Assembly (NCBI RefSeq): GCF_001021505.1
Contig: NZ_LDPO01000013.1
Coordinates: 85,654 to 149,653, forward strand
DNA from: Mycolicibacter heraklionensis
GTDB lineage: Bacteria; Actinomycetota; Actinomycetes; Mycobacteriales; Mycobacteriaceae
DNA: 64,000 bases
Direction: 5' to 3'
Within the stretch, counting starts at the first letter, position 1. Each line of letters begins with the position of its first letter. Below are positions 6,587 to 16,153 of the stretch, in pieces. The notes beneath the pieces were generated by a model. It saw nothing but the letters and a program-made list of their open reading frames with translations. It was not told where the DNA came from and ran no database searches. The position numbers were made by a program, and so were the translations under genes.

Positions 6587-7132
6587 CTACGAGTTCGTCG
6601 CGAGCGTCAGCTCCATCAGCTTCAAAGCCTGCTCGCACGCGTCGATGCCGGGCGCCTGAGGGTTGACCCACCAGCCGACCACGCCGGCGGCGTCGCTGGC
6701 GACCCCACAGGAGCCATTCGGGTCGGCCGGACGCATCACGATCGAGGGAACGCCCACGATGGTCTTGTTCTCGATCTGATACTTCAGGAACTCGGCGACC
6801 TTGCGCTCGTTGTCCAGGCTGCCCTGCTCGAACCAGAACCGGGTGATGTCGATCAGCCCGGCCGGGTTGGCCGCCTGCCAGCGGCAGATGGCGCCGACGA
6901 AGGTGCTCTGGATGTCGAGCGGGTCGGCTCCCACCGTCTTGGCCAAGATGTCGGTGGTCAGCACCTCGCACTCCTTGAGCAGGTTCGGGTACTGCCGCTC
7001 GGAGTTGTTGTTGCGCTTGGTGTCGCCCGCGCCGGCCTTGACCGCGGTGCCGCCCACCTCACGGGAGCAACCCGTCAGGCTGGTCACCACGGCCAACACC
7101 GCGACCGCACCGGCCAAAACCCGCCGGCTCAT
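6587..7132 (-). CDS. lprC: LprC lipoprotein
   Basis: A 181-residue lipoprotein recognised as the homologue of M. tuberculosis LprC (Rv1275). The signal peptide MSRRVLAGAVAVLAVVTSLT leads to a lipobox ending in GCS, so the mature protein is anchored to the outer face of the membrane by Cys21. The rest belongs to the DUF3558-type family (ECEVLTTDILAKTVGADP, CRWQAANPAG, C-terminal ACEQALKLMELTLATNS). It overlaps lprB by 4 nt (ATGA) and follows it in an operon. Its last 171 bp are duplicated at 5801-5971. Function is not established. Confidence 0.9.
   Translation of the reverse strand: MSRRVLAGAVAVLAVVTSLTGCSREVGGTAVKAGAGDTKRNNNSERQYPNLLKECEVLTTDILAKTVGADPLDIQSTFVGAICRWQAANPAGLIDITRFWFEQGSLDNERKVAEFLKYQIENKTIVGVPSIVMRPADPNGSCGVASDAAGVVGWWVNPQAPGIDACEQALKLMELTLATNS
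6588..6758. repeat. Direct repeat copy B (inside lprC 3' end)
   Basis: Partner of the 5801-5971 segment, offset by 787 bp. The 616 bp between the copies (5972-6587) contain the small gene pair 6045-6572 and its operator. Confidence 0.85.
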
Positions 7133-7680
7133 TTCGCGTTCGCAATCGACTGGCGGGTCAGCTCTTTGGCGACGTCGCACGGTTCCGGGAACGGCTTCTG
7201 CGCGAAGCTCACCGACCACTCGATGAAGTCATCTTTGAATTGGATGCCGACCTCACACAGGTTGTCGCCCATCGTCGGGGCGGTGCCGATCGCGATGAAA
7301 CCGCTGTGGCCGTCGATGTTGATGTCCTCCACGGACGTGCGCGAGACCTCTTCGGTCTTGCGCTCGCGACCGATGGGGCTCCCGCGATACCAGGAGAAGG
7401 AGAAGTGCGGGCCCATGATCCCGCCGCGCAGCAGCCACTGGCAGCCGACCGAGTTCTGTGCGGTGCTGACCAGGCCGGACACCCGGGTCAGGTTGGCCAT
7501 CGTCTCGTCACTGATGCCACCGCACTGCGGGAACGACGGTCCGTGGTTGCTCTGCTCGGCCGTCGGCGACGCAGACTGGCTGCCGCCCTGAGCTTCAGGC
7601 GAGTCGGAGTCAGAACATCCGCCGACCATCGGAATCAGGGCAGCGGCCGCCAGGGCCGGGACCGTCAGTTTGCGCCGCAC
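7129..7680 (-). CDS. lprB: LprB lipoprotein
   Basis: A 183-residue lipoprotein recognised as LprB (Rv1274). The GTG at 7680 gives MRRKLTVPALAAAALIPMVG and a lipobox ending in GCS; a GTG at 7689 is an alternative. The mature part has FPQCGGISDETMANLTRVSG, SVGCQWLLRGGIMGPHFSFS, then WYRGSPIGRERKTEE, and ends with PCDVAKELTRQSIANAK, as in other mycobacterial LprB proteins. It is the first gene of lprB-lprC and is divergent from the ABC exporter genes that start at 7801. Its role is unknown. Confidence 0.9.
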   Translation of the reverse strand: MRRKLTVPALAAAALIPMVGGCSDSDSPEAQGGSQSASPTAEQSNHGPSFPQCGGISDETMANLTRVSGLVSTAQNSVGCQWLLRGGIMGPHFSFSWYRGSPIGRERKTEEVSRTSVEDINIDGHSGFIAIGTAPTMGDNLCEVGIQFKDDFIEWSVSFAQKPFPEPCDVAKELTRQSIANAK

Positions 7681-7800
7681 ACGATGCACTGTAGCGGCAC
7701 CGCCGCCCGTCAACCACGACACGGCGGTGACCAGTCGGTTTGTGTCGCCGCGTCTCGCCACAGCAACGCCGCGGCGGCACGGGTATGCGACAGTAACCCC

Positions 7801-9549
7801 ATGCTTCTGGCGCTGCTGCGCTGCTACCTCAGGCCCTACCGCTGGCCGGTCGCTGCGGTGATGGCACTGCAACTGATCAGCACGCTGGCTTCGCTGTACC
7901 TGCCGACCGTCAACGCCACGATCATCGACGACGGCGTGGTGCGCGGTGACACCGCGGTCATCGTTCGGCTGGGCGCGGTGATGCTCGGCGTCACCGGCGT
8001 GCAGATGCTGTGCGCCATCGCCGCGGTCTACTTCGGCGCGCGCACCGGGACCGGCTTCGGGCGCGATCTGCGCCGGGCGGTGTTCGCCGCGGTGATCGGG
8101 TTCTCCGAACGCGAGACCACCCGGTTCGGGGCGCCGACCCTGTTGACCCGCACCACCAACGACGTCCGCCAGATCCAGCTGGTGGTGCAGCTGGGCGCCA
8201 GCACGCTGGTCACCGCGCCGATCATGAGCATCGGTGGGGTGCTGATGGCGGTGCACCAGGACAAAGGACTGGCCTGGCTGCTGGCCGTCAGCGTGCCGGT
8301 GCTGGCGCTGGCCAACTACCTGATCGTGACGCGGATGCTGCCGCTGTTTCGGCGCATGCAGATGCTGATCGACAACATCAACCGGGTGCTGCGCGACCAG
8401 CTCACCGGCATCCGGGTGATCCGCGCGTTCGCCCGCGAGCCCTTCGAGAAAGACCGGTTCGCCCAGGCCAACACGGCCCTGTCGGACGCGTCGCTGACCG
8501 TCGGGAACCTGCAGGTCCTGATGCTGCCGACCACCACGCTGATCATCAACGCCTCCAGCGTCGCGCTGATCTGGTTCGGCGCGCTGCGCATCGACGCCGG
8601 TCAGATGCAGATCGGGTCGCTGATCGCGTTCCTCTCCTACTTCATGCAGATCCTGATGGCCGTGCTGATGGCCACCATGGTGCTGGCGATCCTGCCGCGC
8701 GCCGCGGTCTGCGCCGAACGGATCACCGCGGTGCTGTCCACCGAGCCGACCATCGGGCCGCCGGCCCAGCCGGTGTCACCGTCGTCGCGCACCGGCGAGG
8801 TCCGGCTGCGCGGTGTCGGCTTCCGCTACCCGGGCGCCGACCGCTCGGTGCTGTCCGACGTGTCCCTGACCGCGCGGCCCGGCACCACCACCGCGGTGGT
8901 CGGCTCCACCGGGTCGGGCAAGTCCACCCTGGTGTCGCTGATCTGCCGGTTACGCGACGTGACCGACGGCGCGGTGCTCATCGACGGCGTGGACGTGCGC
9001 GACCGTGACCCCGAGGAGCTGTGGGCGGGCATCGGCCTGGTGCCCCAGCGCGGTTACCTGTTCTCCGGCACCGTCGCCGACAACCTGCGCTACGGCGCCC
9101 CGGCCGGCGCAGTCGTCAGCGACGAGCAGATGTGGGAGGCACTGCGGGTGGCCGCCGCCGACGACTTCGTGGCGGCCCACTCTGACGGGTTGGCGATGCC
9201 GGTGGCCCAGGGCGGGATCAACCTGTCCGGCGGGCAGCGCCAACGGCTCGCGATCGCCCGGGCGGTGATCCGCCGACCCCCGATCTATCTGTTCGACGAC
9301 GCGTTCTCGGCCCTGGACATCCGCACCGACGCCCGGGTGCGCGCCGCCCTGCGGGAGGTGGCCGCCGACGCGACGGTGATCATCGTGGCGCAGCGGATCT
9401 CCACCGTCGTGCAGGCCGATCAGGTGATCGTCCTCGACGACGGCCGGGTGGTCGGCACCGGAACCCACGTCGAACTGCTGGCCGGGTGCCCGACCTACGC
9501 CGAGTTCGCCGAATCTCAGTCGGTGGCCGCCGGGGTCGGTGGCCTGTGA
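7801..9549 (+). CDS. ABC exporter half-transporter, first subunit (Rv1273c-like)
   Basis: A 582-residue type IV exporter subunit: six membrane segments in residues 1-320, then an ATPase domain. Walker [10 protein letters not shown] starts at residue 368 and the signature LSGGQ lies at 475-479. In Walker B (YLFDDAF) the position of the catalytic glutamate is Asp500. It overlaps the next subunit gene by 4 nt (GTGA), so the two form a heterodimer. The Glu-to-Asp change makes the ATP site built on this subunit's Walker motifs the degenerate one. Substrate unknown; in M. tuberculosis the Rv1272c/Rv1273c pair has been linked to lipid or drug export. Confidence 0.92.
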   Translation: MLLALLRCYLRPYRWPVAAVMALQLISTLASLYLPTVNATIIDDGVVRGDTAVIVRLGAVMLGVTGVQMLCAIAAVYFGARTGTGFGRDLRRAVFAAVIGFSERETTRFGAPTLLTRTTNDVRQIQLVVQLGASTLVTAPIMSIGGVLMAVHQDKGLAWLLAVSVPVLALANYLIVTRMLPLFRRMQMLIDNINRVLRDQLTGIRVIRAFAREPFEKDRFAQANTALSDASLTVGNLQVLMLPTTTLIINASSVALIWFGALRIDAGQMQIGSLIAFLSYFMQILMAVLMATMVLAILPRAAVCAERITAVLSTEPTIGPPAQPVSPSSRTGEVRLRGVGFRYPGADRSVLSDVSLTARPGTTTAVVGSTGSGKSTLVSLICRLRDVTDGAVLIDGVDVRDRDPEELWAGIGLVPQRGYLFSGTVADNLRYGAPAGAVVSDEQMWEALRVAAADDFVAAHSDGLAMPVAQGGINLSGGQRQRLAIARAVIRRPPIYLFDDAFSALDIRTDARVRAALREVAADATVIIVAQRISTVVQADQVIVLDDGRVVGTGTHVELLAGCPTYAEFAESQSVAAGVGGL

Positions 9550-11426
9550 CCGCGCCGGTGGAGGCTCCGACGGTACGGGCCGCGCACTTCTGGCCGACCG
9601 CGCTGCGGCTGGCCCGGCGGATGGGCCCGCAGCGCCGGCTGATCGCGGCGGTCATCAGCCTGTCGCTGGGCGGTATCGCGCTCGGTGTGGCCGGGCCTCG
9701 AATCCTCGGGCATGCCACCGATCTGGTGTTCAACGGCATCATCGGCCGCGGTCTGCCGGCGGGTATCACAAAGCAGCAGGCCATCGAGGACGCCCGCGCC
9801 GCCGGCCGGGGCACCTACGCCGAGATGCTGTCGCGGATGGATCTAGTGCCCGGCGCCGGTGTCGACTTCGCCGCGGTGGCGCGCACGCTGGCGCTCGCGA
9901 TGGGCCTGTATCTGGTTGCGGCGCTGATGGTCTGGACGCAGGCTCGGCTGCTCAACGTGATCCTGCAGCGCACCATGCGGGCGCTGCGCCGCGACGTCGA
10001 GGACAAACTGCACCGGCTGCCGCTGCGGTATTTCGACGCTTCTCGGCGCGGTGAGCTTTTGAGCCGGGTCACCAACGACGTCGACAACACCGCGACCTCG
10101 GTGTCGATGACGGTCAGTCAACTGTTCTCCTCGGTGCTGACCGTGCTGGTGGTGCTGGCCATGATGCTGTCCATCTCGCCGCTGCTGGCCGTGATCACCG
10201 TGGCCGGCGTCCCGGTGACACTGCTGGCAGTACGGTCGATCACCAGGCGCTCACAACGGCTCTTCGCCGCGCAGTGGGCCGCCACCGGGCAGCTCAACGC
10301 CCACCTCGAGGAGACCTACAGCGGTTTCACCCTGGTGCGCACGTTCGGCCACCGTGACTGGGCGCAGCAGCGGTTCGACGACTGCAACGACGAGTTGTAC
10401 CGGGCCGGGTTCGGCGCCCAGTTCTTCTCCGGGCTGATCGGGCCGGCGACCGGGCTGATCGCCAACCTCGGTTACGTCGCGGTCGCGGTGGTCGGCGGAT
10501 TTCAGGTGGCCACCGGGCAGATCACGCTGGGCAGCGTTCAGGCGTTCATCGCCTATGTCCGCCAGTTCAACCAGCCGCTGGGGAACCTGGCGTCGATGTT
10601 CAACGCCCTGCAGTCCGGTGCCGCCAGCGCCGAGCGAGTGTTTGCCTTCCTCGACGAGCCCGAAGAACCCCCGGCCCCGTCGGCTTCTTTGCCGCTCTAC
10701 GGTGCCGGCGGCCGGGTGGAGTTCCGCGACGTCAGCTTCGGCTACCGGCCCGGCGTGCCGGTGATCGAGGACCTGTCGCTGAGCGTGGCGCCCGGCAGCA
10801 CCGTGGCGATCGTCGGCCCGACCGGGGCCGGCAAGACCACCCTGGTGAACCTGCTGATGCGGTTCTACGACGTGGACCGCGGACAGATCCTGATCGACGG
10901 GGTGGACATCACCGGCGTGGACCGCTGCGCACTGCGTTCATCGATCGGCATGGTGCTGCAGGACACCTGGCTGTTCACCGGGACGATCGCCGAGAACATC
11001 GGCTACGGCCGGCCCGACGCCAGCGAGGACGAGATCATCGAGGCGGCCCGCGCCGCGCACGTCGACGCGTTCGTGCGGACTTTGCCGGACGGCTATGGCA
11101 CCCGGGTCAACGACGACGGCGGGGCCATCAGCGCCGGCGAGAAGCAGCTGATCACCATCGCCCGGGCGTTTCTGGCCCAGCCGCAGCTGCTCATCCTCGA
11201 CGAGGCCACCAGTTCGGTGGACACCCGCACCGAACTGCTGATCCAGCGGGCGATGCGCGAGCTGCGCCGGGGCCGCACCAGTTTCATTATCGCCCACCGG
11301 CTTTCGACGATCCGCGACGCCGATTTGATCCTGGTGATGCAGGCCGGCCGGATCGTGGAGCAGGGCACCCACGCCGAGTTGCTGGCCCGCCGCGGGGCTT
11401 ACTGGGCCATGGCCGAGGGCAGCTGA
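9546..11426 (+). CDS. ABC exporter half-transporter, second subunit (Rv1272c-like)
   Basis: A 626-residue exporter subunit starting at the GTG that overlaps the previous stop. Six membrane segments are followed by an ATPase domain: Walker [10 protein letters not shown] at 424-432 and Walker [13 protein letters not shown] with catalytic Glu553. The signature is SAGEKQ (529-534) instead of SGGQ. It complements the first subunit, which has a good signature but a weak Walker B, so the dimer has one canonical and one degenerate ATP site. An extra loop after the first membrane helix (about residues 70-105) is typical of this subunit. It acts in the cytoplasmic membrane. Confidence 0.92.
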   Translation: MTAPVEAPTVRAAHFWPTALRLARRMGPQRRLIAAVISLSLGGIALGVAGPRILGHATDLVFNGIIGRGLPAGITKQQAIEDARAAGRGTYAEMLSRMDLVPGAGVDFAAVARTLALAMGLYLVAALMVWTQARLLNVILQRTMRALRRDVEDKLHRLPLRYFDASRRGELLSRVTNDVDNTATSVSMTVSQLFSSVLTVLVVLAMMLSISPLLAVITVAGVPVTLLAVRSITRRSQRLFAAQWAATGQLNAHLEETYSGFTLVRTFGHRDWAQQRFDDCNDELYRAGFGAQFFSGLIGPATGLIANLGYVAVAVVGGFQVATGQITLGSVQAFIAYVRQFNQPLGNLASMFNALQSGAASAERVFAFLDEPEEPPAPSASLPLYGAGGRVEFRDVSFGYRPGVPVIEDLSLSVAPGSTVAIVGPTGAGKTTLVNLLMRFYDVDRGQILIDGVDITGVDRCALRSSIGMVLQDTWLFTGTIAENIGYGRPDASEDEIIEAARAAHVDAFVRTLPDGYGTRVNDDGGAISAGEKQLITIARAFLAQPQLLILDEATSSVDTRTELLIQRAMRELRRGRTSFIIAHRLSTIRDADLILVMQAGRIVEQGTHAELLARRGAYWAMAEGS

Positions 11427-11639
11427 ATTCGGCGAAATCAACCATTGCCCAGCGCTGGCCAGCGGCGTAAATTCGACTGCGAAGCAGGCCCGGACATGAC
11501 CGATCCGAAGAGCTGGAACAGTGGGTGAAAGCCAGCCGCGCAGGAAGTGTAGACGCTCCCAGTTGTCAGCCGGGCCTGCCCTAATTTTCCGGTGGCGGCC
11601 AAATCCAGAACCACGGCCAAATCCAGAACCATGTGACAG

Positions 11640-11711
11640 TTGCCCGGCTTTGAGCGACTAATCGCAAGGGGCTCGTTTCACCACCTGTGACTGTCGCTCA
11701 AAGCCGGGCAA
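11640..11711. repeat. Long inverted repeat (19-bp perfect arms)
   Basis: TTGCCCGGCTTTGAGCGAC at 11640-11658 pairs perfectly with GTCGCTCAAAGCCGGGCAA at 11693-11711 across a 34-nt loop. The right arm occurs a third time, at 11955-11973. It belongs to the dispersed intergenic palindromes of this window. Confidence 0.8.
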
Positions 11712-11808
11712 ACTTTCCTATCCCCCGAGCCGTCGCCTCATCCCCCAGCCGTCGCCGCCCGGCTCACTCGGAAATTGCCGGAGACCCGGCACAGGTGCTC
11801 TGACCGTG

Positions 11809-11860
11809 AGTGTGAATTTGACGACGCGACACGCCCGTGTCACGTCGTCAAATTCACACT
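11809..11860. repeat. Long hairpin between convergent genes
   Basis: An 18-bp arm AGTGTGAATTTGACGACG (11809-11826) pairs perfectly with 11843-11860, and an inner GACACG-CC-CGTGTC extends the stem almost to the loop. It has no U-tract. It may act as a bidirectional terminator or be a mobile palindromic repeat. Confidence 0.8.
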
Positions 11861-12110
11861 GGGCGCCTATTTTTCCATCCCCCACGACGCGGCGCAGCCC
11901 CTAGCTCCGCTTCGCGCGACAAATGGCAACGGGCCCGTTTCACCACCCGCGGCTGTCGCTCAAAGCCGGGCAACTGTCCTATCCCCCAGGCGCCGCTCCC
12001 CTCAGACGCCGCTGCCTTATCGACGGTGCCGTGTTCGCCGTATGGGACCCGCGGGTACGCGCGGCCGGACACGAGACCGCCGTAAGGCTGGCGCCGAGTC
12101 CATAGCCCGA

Positions 12111-13088
12111 TCAGATCTTCAGGTGCAGTACATCGGCCAGCGGTCGCCGCGGCGTGGGCACCGGGGGCTTTTCCAGCGCCGGCGCGCCACCGACGCGCAC
12201 CAGCACCTGGGGCAGGTCATCGCCGCCGACCAGTCCGGCGAGCAGCGCCCGGGCGGCAGGCACCTCGGTCAAATGCGTTACCGGGCAGGTCGCCAACCCG
12301 GCCATCGTGGCTTCCAGCAGCACTGTCGAAAGCGCCTCGCCGCAGGCCAGCGCATCCTCCGGCTCGTCGCTGGCGGTCGCCAACAGCACGATTTTCGAAT
12401 GGTCGTCGCCGACCTCGATACGTCGTTCCCGGTTGTGGGTGACCGGAAATGTCCGCCCGATGTCCACCCGATCACTTTCGGCGGCCGAGACCAGCGCGCT
12501 CTCCGGAATCCCGTCGGAGACCTCGAACGGTGCTGTCCACCAGCCGAGTTCGGCGTGATACGACGAGTCGTACAGGCGCAGCGCCTCGGTGAGCTGGGAG
12601 GCATCGGCAAGCTTGGAGCGCAGCTCGTCGGCGAGCACGCTCAGTCGCACCGGGCCGGTCACGGTGTCGTGCAGCACCGTTTCGAACGGCTCCCAGTTAC
12701 TCGGCTCCATGAACGGCAGCCGATCGGTGTGGCGCGTCAGGATCGCCCCGGCGCGATACCGGTCCAGTTCCGTGACCCGTTCCGCGGCGGTGAAGCCGAT
12801 CGAGGCCAGGTGCTCCGCCTGCGCGGCATCCGGGAACCGCTCGACGTCGGCCGTCCAGCCGGCCGCGGCCATCGCCACCCGCAGATGGTCGAGCACGGCG
12901 CCGCAACTGATCAACGCCTCACGCGCCGACTGGTCGCCGTGCACGGCGCGGGTCGGGTCCAGGTACAAATCCAGCCGCCCTCCGCCGGCCACCCATCGCC
13001 ACGGCTGGCTGTTGTGCAACGACGGCGCCCGGCAGGCCAGCCGCACCGCTTCGGTGAGAACCTCGGAATCCACGGTCGTCTCCAGCAT
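12111..13088 (-). CDS. Acg-family nitroreductase-like protein
   Basis: A 325-residue protein of the Acg family (M. tuberculosis Rv2032/Rv3131 type). The start is ATG 13088 with GGAGG about 8 nt upstream. The N-terminal ACRAPSLHNSQPWRWVAGGG and the C-terminal PQVLVRVGGAPALEKPPVPT, then PRRPLADVL, are family hallmarks. The fold is a fused nitroreductase dimer that binds FMN, but family members generally lack nitroreductase activity and are thought to sequester FMN. The M. tuberculosis members are induced by DosR in hypoxia and nitric oxide; a candidate DosR box lies 60 bp upstream here. It is convergent with the exporter operon. Confidence 0.88.
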   Translation of the reverse strand: MLETTVDSEVLTEAVRLACRAPSLHNSQPWRWVAGGGRLDLYLDPTRAVHGDQSAREALISCGAVLDHLRVAMAAAGWTADVERFPDAAQAEHLASIGFTAAERVTELDRYRAGAILTRHTDRLPFMEPSNWEPFETVLHDTVTGPVRLSVLADELRSKLADASQLTEALRLYDSSYHAELGWWTAPFEVSDGIPESALVSAAESDRVDIGRTFPVTHNRERRIEVGDDHSKIVLLATASDEPEDALACGEALSTVLLEATMAGLATCPVTHLTEVPAARALLAGLVGGDDLPQVLVRVGGAPALEKPPVPTPRRPLADVLHLKI

Positions 13089-13147
13089 CAGCCACCTCCA
13101 ACTGGGTCTGTCGACTTCAGGCTCCCAGCCAGCTCCCAGTCGCAACA

Positions 13148-13162
13148 GGGGCCGTTAGTCAC
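13148..13162 (-). promoter_or_regulatory. Candidate DosR box upstream of the Acg-like gene
   Basis: On the minus strand the site reads GTGACTAACGGCCCC. Against the consensus GGGACTTNNGNCCCT it has three mismatches and keeps the ACT, the central G and the CCC. It lies 60 bp upstream of the ATG. The family is a known DosR target in M. tuberculosis, which makes the match more credible than chance. Confidence 0.4.
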
Positions 13163-13279
13163 CGGCCGGACGGCTTTGGACCCGCGTCAGTCGGGTTCAG
13201 AGGGCAATCGCTTCGGGTTGACCCGCGCCCAAGCCGTTCCGGCCGCACCACTGTCGGATACACCCTTAATTTGTTACTA

Positions 13280-13301
13280 TTTACCGAATTGAGGTGGTAA
13301 A
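13280..13301. promoter_or_regulatory. Inverted repeat and ribosome binding site of the AbiEi gene
   Basis: TTTACC (13280-13285) and GGTAAA (13296-13301) form an inverted repeat ending at the first base of the start codon. GAGGTGG between the arms serves as ribosome binding site. AbiEi-type antitoxins autoregulate from repeats at their promoter. Confidence 0.4.
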
Positions 13302-14122
13302 TGACAGCAGCACGGAGGATATCGCGATCAGTCGCGCCGGTCGTAGAGCAACTTGAGCTTGACGGCGACTTACTGGTGCCGCTCGACCGGCTAGCTGCCA
13401 TCATGCGCCAGGTCGGGCTTGAAGCCGACCAAACGGCCGCGCGCCACCTTGCCTACGAACTCCAACGTGAAGGCTGGCTGGGGCCACTGCGAACCCGACA
13501 CGTCTGGGAATTCCTCCCGGGCGCCCGCGGCGGCGCCTACGGCTCTGGCGACCGCTTCATTGAGCTTCGTGCCCAGCTTGCCGTGAACCCATCCTGGCCT
13601 GGCGTACTCGCAATGGACTCAGCTGCATCCATACTCGGACTGGCGCAGCGGATCCCCGAACAGGAGGTGGTCGCCCTGCCTGTCGACACCTCGTTTCCGA
13701 AGGCACTCACCGGCGACTGGCGCTATGTCCGGATCGAGCTGTCCAAGCCAGGACTGACGACAATCAACGGATTGCCGTCCTGGAACATCGAGGGTCTGCT
13801 CGTCGGGATTGCGGCACGGCCCTCGGCCTACAAAGATGTCGCCGGCCTTGGGCAATGGCTGACGGAGTCGGTCGTAGACGTGGATAAAGACACCGTCATC
13901 AGCCTGCTGAAGCCGATGCACCGCACAACAGCACAACGCGCTGCCTACCTCCTCGGAGCAGCCGGCAACGACTACTTGCGAGCCGCGATCCTCGCGACCT
14001 ATCCGGCGAGGGGCACAGCGTGGCTCGGCCCTCGCATCGCCGGTCAGGGTGTCTTTGACGCCCTGACGCAAGTCAATGACACCCTGCTACACCCGTATCT
14101 CAACGTGGGTGGCGGCTCATGA
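13301..14122 (+). CDS. AbiEi-family antitoxin (MenA-like)
   Basis: A 273-residue protein with an N-terminal winged-helix part (LVPLDRLAAIMRQVGLEADQ, ARHLAYELQREGWLGPLRTR) and the larger C-terminal AbiEi domain. It resembles Rv1044, the partner of the nucleotidyltransferase toxin Rv1045 (MenT3). ATG start with a GAGGTGG ribosome binding site. It overlaps the toxin gene by 4 nt (ATGA). In this family the antitoxin represses the operon and counters the toxin without a stable complex, or through phosphorylation of the toxin; which applies here cannot be seen. Confidence 0.88.
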   Translation: MTAARRISRSVAPVVEQLELDGDLLVPLDRLAAIMRQVGLEADQTAARHLAYELQREGWLGPLRTRHVWEFLPGARGGAYGSGDRFIELRAQLAVNPSWPGVLAMDSAASILGLAQRIPEQEVVALPVDTSFPKALTGDWRYVRIELSKPGLTTINGLPSWNIEGLLVGIAARPSAYKDVAGLGQWLTESVVDVDKDTVISLLKPMHRTTAQRAAYLLGAAGNDYLRAAILATYPARGTAWLGPRIAGQGVFDALTQVNDTLLHPYLNVGGGS

Positions 14123-15015
14123 CCCGCATCACCGACGGCCACCTTGCGCGCCACTATCAAGGAGTAAAGGGCGGACGCGACGCTGCTCTGCTGGACATCG
14201 CGCAGGACCACGCCTTGCGCCTGATCCACAATGCCGGGCTATTCGACAGCGGCCTGGTGTTCAAAGGCGGCACGGCACTGCGGAAGTTCAGGGCGGGCAA
14301 CGCCGGCCGCTTTTCGACCGACCTCGACTTCGCCGCGCCCGACGAGGACCTGGCGCTTGCCACCCTGCGGGCTCTCGACGGCGTTGAGATCGACGGATTC
14401 GCCTTCGCAATCGAAAATCTCGGCGACGACGGCCGGCGTGGAGACCTGAAGGTCGACACACCGTTCGGCCGCCCGCAACTGGGCGCCAAGGTGGAGTTGG
14501 CACGCCATGCACTGAGTTTGGAGCCCGAGACGCTTGATCCCGTGCACCTGCCGATCCACGATCGGTATGACTTCACCCTGCCTCCGACCCCTGTCGTACG
14601 GGCCGAGGAAGCCGTCTCCGAGAAACTCGCGCGATACCGTCGCGTTTCCCTGGCCCGCGATCTCTACGACCTGCAATGGTTTGCGACCTCGCGGGTGATC
14701 GACGAGGCGCTCACCCGGCGGCTGTGGGTTCTCAAGGCCTACCGCGACGTCGTCGTCGACGGACGTGGCAACAAACCTGTCGATCCCGACGAGGTGCTAA
14801 GACCACGCGACCCAAGCGAATTCCAGCGTGAGGATATCGGCTACCTCACCAAACCTGTGCGTCTCAAAGAGTGGATCGCCGTTGTGCGTCAACGCTACGG
14901 CTTTATCTCTCGCCTGGACGCAGACGAACGACACTGGGCTCAATGCAACGAGCGAGACCTCTACCAGGTCCAAACAGCGCTGGCGTCGCTGAGGGCCGCG
15001 CACCTCAAACCCTAG
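14119..15015 (+). CDS. AbiEii nucleotidyltransferase toxin (MenT-like)
   Basis: A 298-residue nucleotidyltransferase of the AbiEii/DUF1814 family. The catalytic signature is visible as FKGGTALRK (48-56) with STDLDF (66-71), which supplies the metal-binding aspartates, and [14 protein letters not shown] further on. Mycobacterial MenT toxins add nucleotides to the 3' end of tRNA and stop translation; that activity is family knowledge. It is coupled to the AbiEi gene and ends tail to tail with the adenylyl cyclase gene, the two stops overlapping at CTAG. AbiE systems were first described as phage abortive infection. Confidence 0.88.
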   Translation: MTRITDGHLARHYQGVKGGRDAALLDIAQDHALRLIHNAGLFDSGLVFKGGTALRKFRAGNAGRFSTDLDFAAPDEDLALATLRALDGVEIDGFAFAIENLGDDGRRGDLKVDTPFGRPQLGAKVELARHALSLEPETLDPVHLPIHDRYDFTLPPTPVVRAEEAVSEKLARYRRVSLARDLYDLQWFATSRVIDEALTRRLWVLKAYRDVVVDGRGNKPVDPDEVLRPRDPSEFQREDIGYLTKPVRLKEWIAVVRQRYGFISRLDADERHWAQCNERDLYQVQTALASLRAAHLKP

Positions 15016-16121
15016 GTTTGGGTGTGGCGGACGCGGAACAGACTCACCTCGCTCTTGATGCCCTTGAGGTGACGTCCGCCGGCGAACGACCACTGGAAGG
15101 CGTCGGATTCGGTCAGCGCCACCCGCACCGGCTCCGCGACCAGCACCGTGCCCGGCCGGGCGACCCCGGTGATCCGGCTGGCGGTGTTCACCGGGCTGCC
15201 GAACCAGTCCCCGACCCGGCTCACCGCCTCGCCGGAGGCGATACCGGCACGAAGCCGAGGCAGGCTGTCGTCGGCCTGAGCCGCCTCAACGAGCCGCAGC
15301 ACCGCGTCGACCAGCGGCGCAGGCTCCGGGCACACGAACATCACCGCGTCGCCGATGGTCTTGATGAATCGCACCGGCGGAACGGCGATCTCGCGTCCCA
15401 GCACCGTCAAGCGCTCGGCGAGCTGAACCAGCTCCTCGGGCGGCACCATCTCCCCGAGCCGGGTGAAGCCGACCAGGTCGGCGAACGCGACGGTGATCTG
15501 CCGCGCCCCCGGCAGCGGTGCGCCCGCCAAGCGCTCGCTGGCGGTGACGGCGTCGATGTCGAGCTGATGACGCAGCTGCATCATCAGCATGTCCTGGACG
15601 AACGGACCCAACATCGGCGCCAGCCCCGCCACCAGATCCCGCGACCGCTGAGCGATCTGCAGCTCGGTGACACCCGGCTCGCCGATCGCCGACAACACCG
15701 TGAAGCGCATGAATTCCGCGGTGTGCGCCAACCCGTCGGCCAACAGGCGAGCGGTCTGCAAGGCCTGCTCGGCATCGATGCCGGCGTCGATGAAGCGGCG
15801 CGCATGCATGGCGATACTGGCGTCGGCGCGCATCTGCGCCGGGGCGTCCGGATCCTCCATCCAGGGCAGCCCGACCGCCCGCAGCAGGCGCTGCAACTGA
15901 TCGAGGTCGACTCCGGTGGACTCGCTGATCTCGCGAGCCGAGACGTAGGTGCCGTCGTCGCCGACCAGCCGTCGCGACGCCAACAGCATCGGTGAGACGT
16001 TCCCGCGGATCTCCTCGGCGGTGACGCCCTGCCCCAGCAGCCATTCGATCAGTTCGGCGCGCTCAGCACGCGCGGAGCCGTCCAGCCCGTCCAGCAAGTC
16101 CTCGATTTCGGGGTCAGCCAC
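15012..16121 (-). CDS. pH-sensing class III adenylyl cyclase (Rv1264-like)
   Basis: A 369-residue soluble cyclase that makes cAMP from ATP, recognised as the Rv1264 type. Residues 1-200 are the helical autoinhibitory domain that senses pH in Rv1264. Residues 208-369 are the class III catalytic domain: metal-binding Asp215 (FADLVGFT) and Asp258 (KTIGDAVMF), adenine-binding Lys254 and Asp305 (GDWFG), then Asn312 and Arg316 (SPVNTASRI). All canonical residues are present, so it should be an active homodimer. GTG start at 16121. It diverges from the PatB-like gene. Confidence 0.93.
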   Translation of the reverse strand: MADPEIEDLLDGLDGSARAERAELIEWLLGQGVTAEEIRGNVSPMLLASRRLVGDDGTYVSAREISESTGVDLDQLQRLLRAVGLPWMEDPDAPAQMRADASIAMHARRFIDAGIDAEQALQTARLLADGLAHTAEFMRFTVLSAIGEPGVTELQIAQRSRDLVAGLAPMLGPFVQDMLMMQLRHQLDIDAVTASERLAGAPLPGARQITVAFADLVGFTRLGEMVPPEELVQLAERLTVLGREIAVPPVRFIKTIGDAVMFVCPEPAPLVDAVLRLVEAAQADDSLPRLRAGIASGEAVSRVGDWFGSPVNTASRITGVARPGTVLVAEPVRVALTESDAFQWSFAGGRHLKGIKSEVSLFRVRHTQT

Positions 16122-16153
16122 GCCGCAAACGTATCTCGCGGCAGACTGACGGA

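Larger units (their letters stand above)
11427..12110. other. Convergent intergenic region filled with repeats
   Basis: No gene is visible on either strand between the exporter operon and the convergent nitroreductase gene. A doubled 15-mer CCAAATCCAGAACCA occurs near 11600-11632. Two long inverted repeats (11640-11711, 11809-11860) and a further copy of one repeat arm at 11955-11973 fill most of the rest. Around each rightward arm the flanking sequence also repeats (CCTATCCCCC follows at both places). Confidence 0.7.

Noticed and set aside
11775..13292. 505-codon plus-strand frame covering the nitroreductase gene
   Set aside because: Antisense shadow of a well-supported gene; no domain-like character and it runs through intergenic palindromes.
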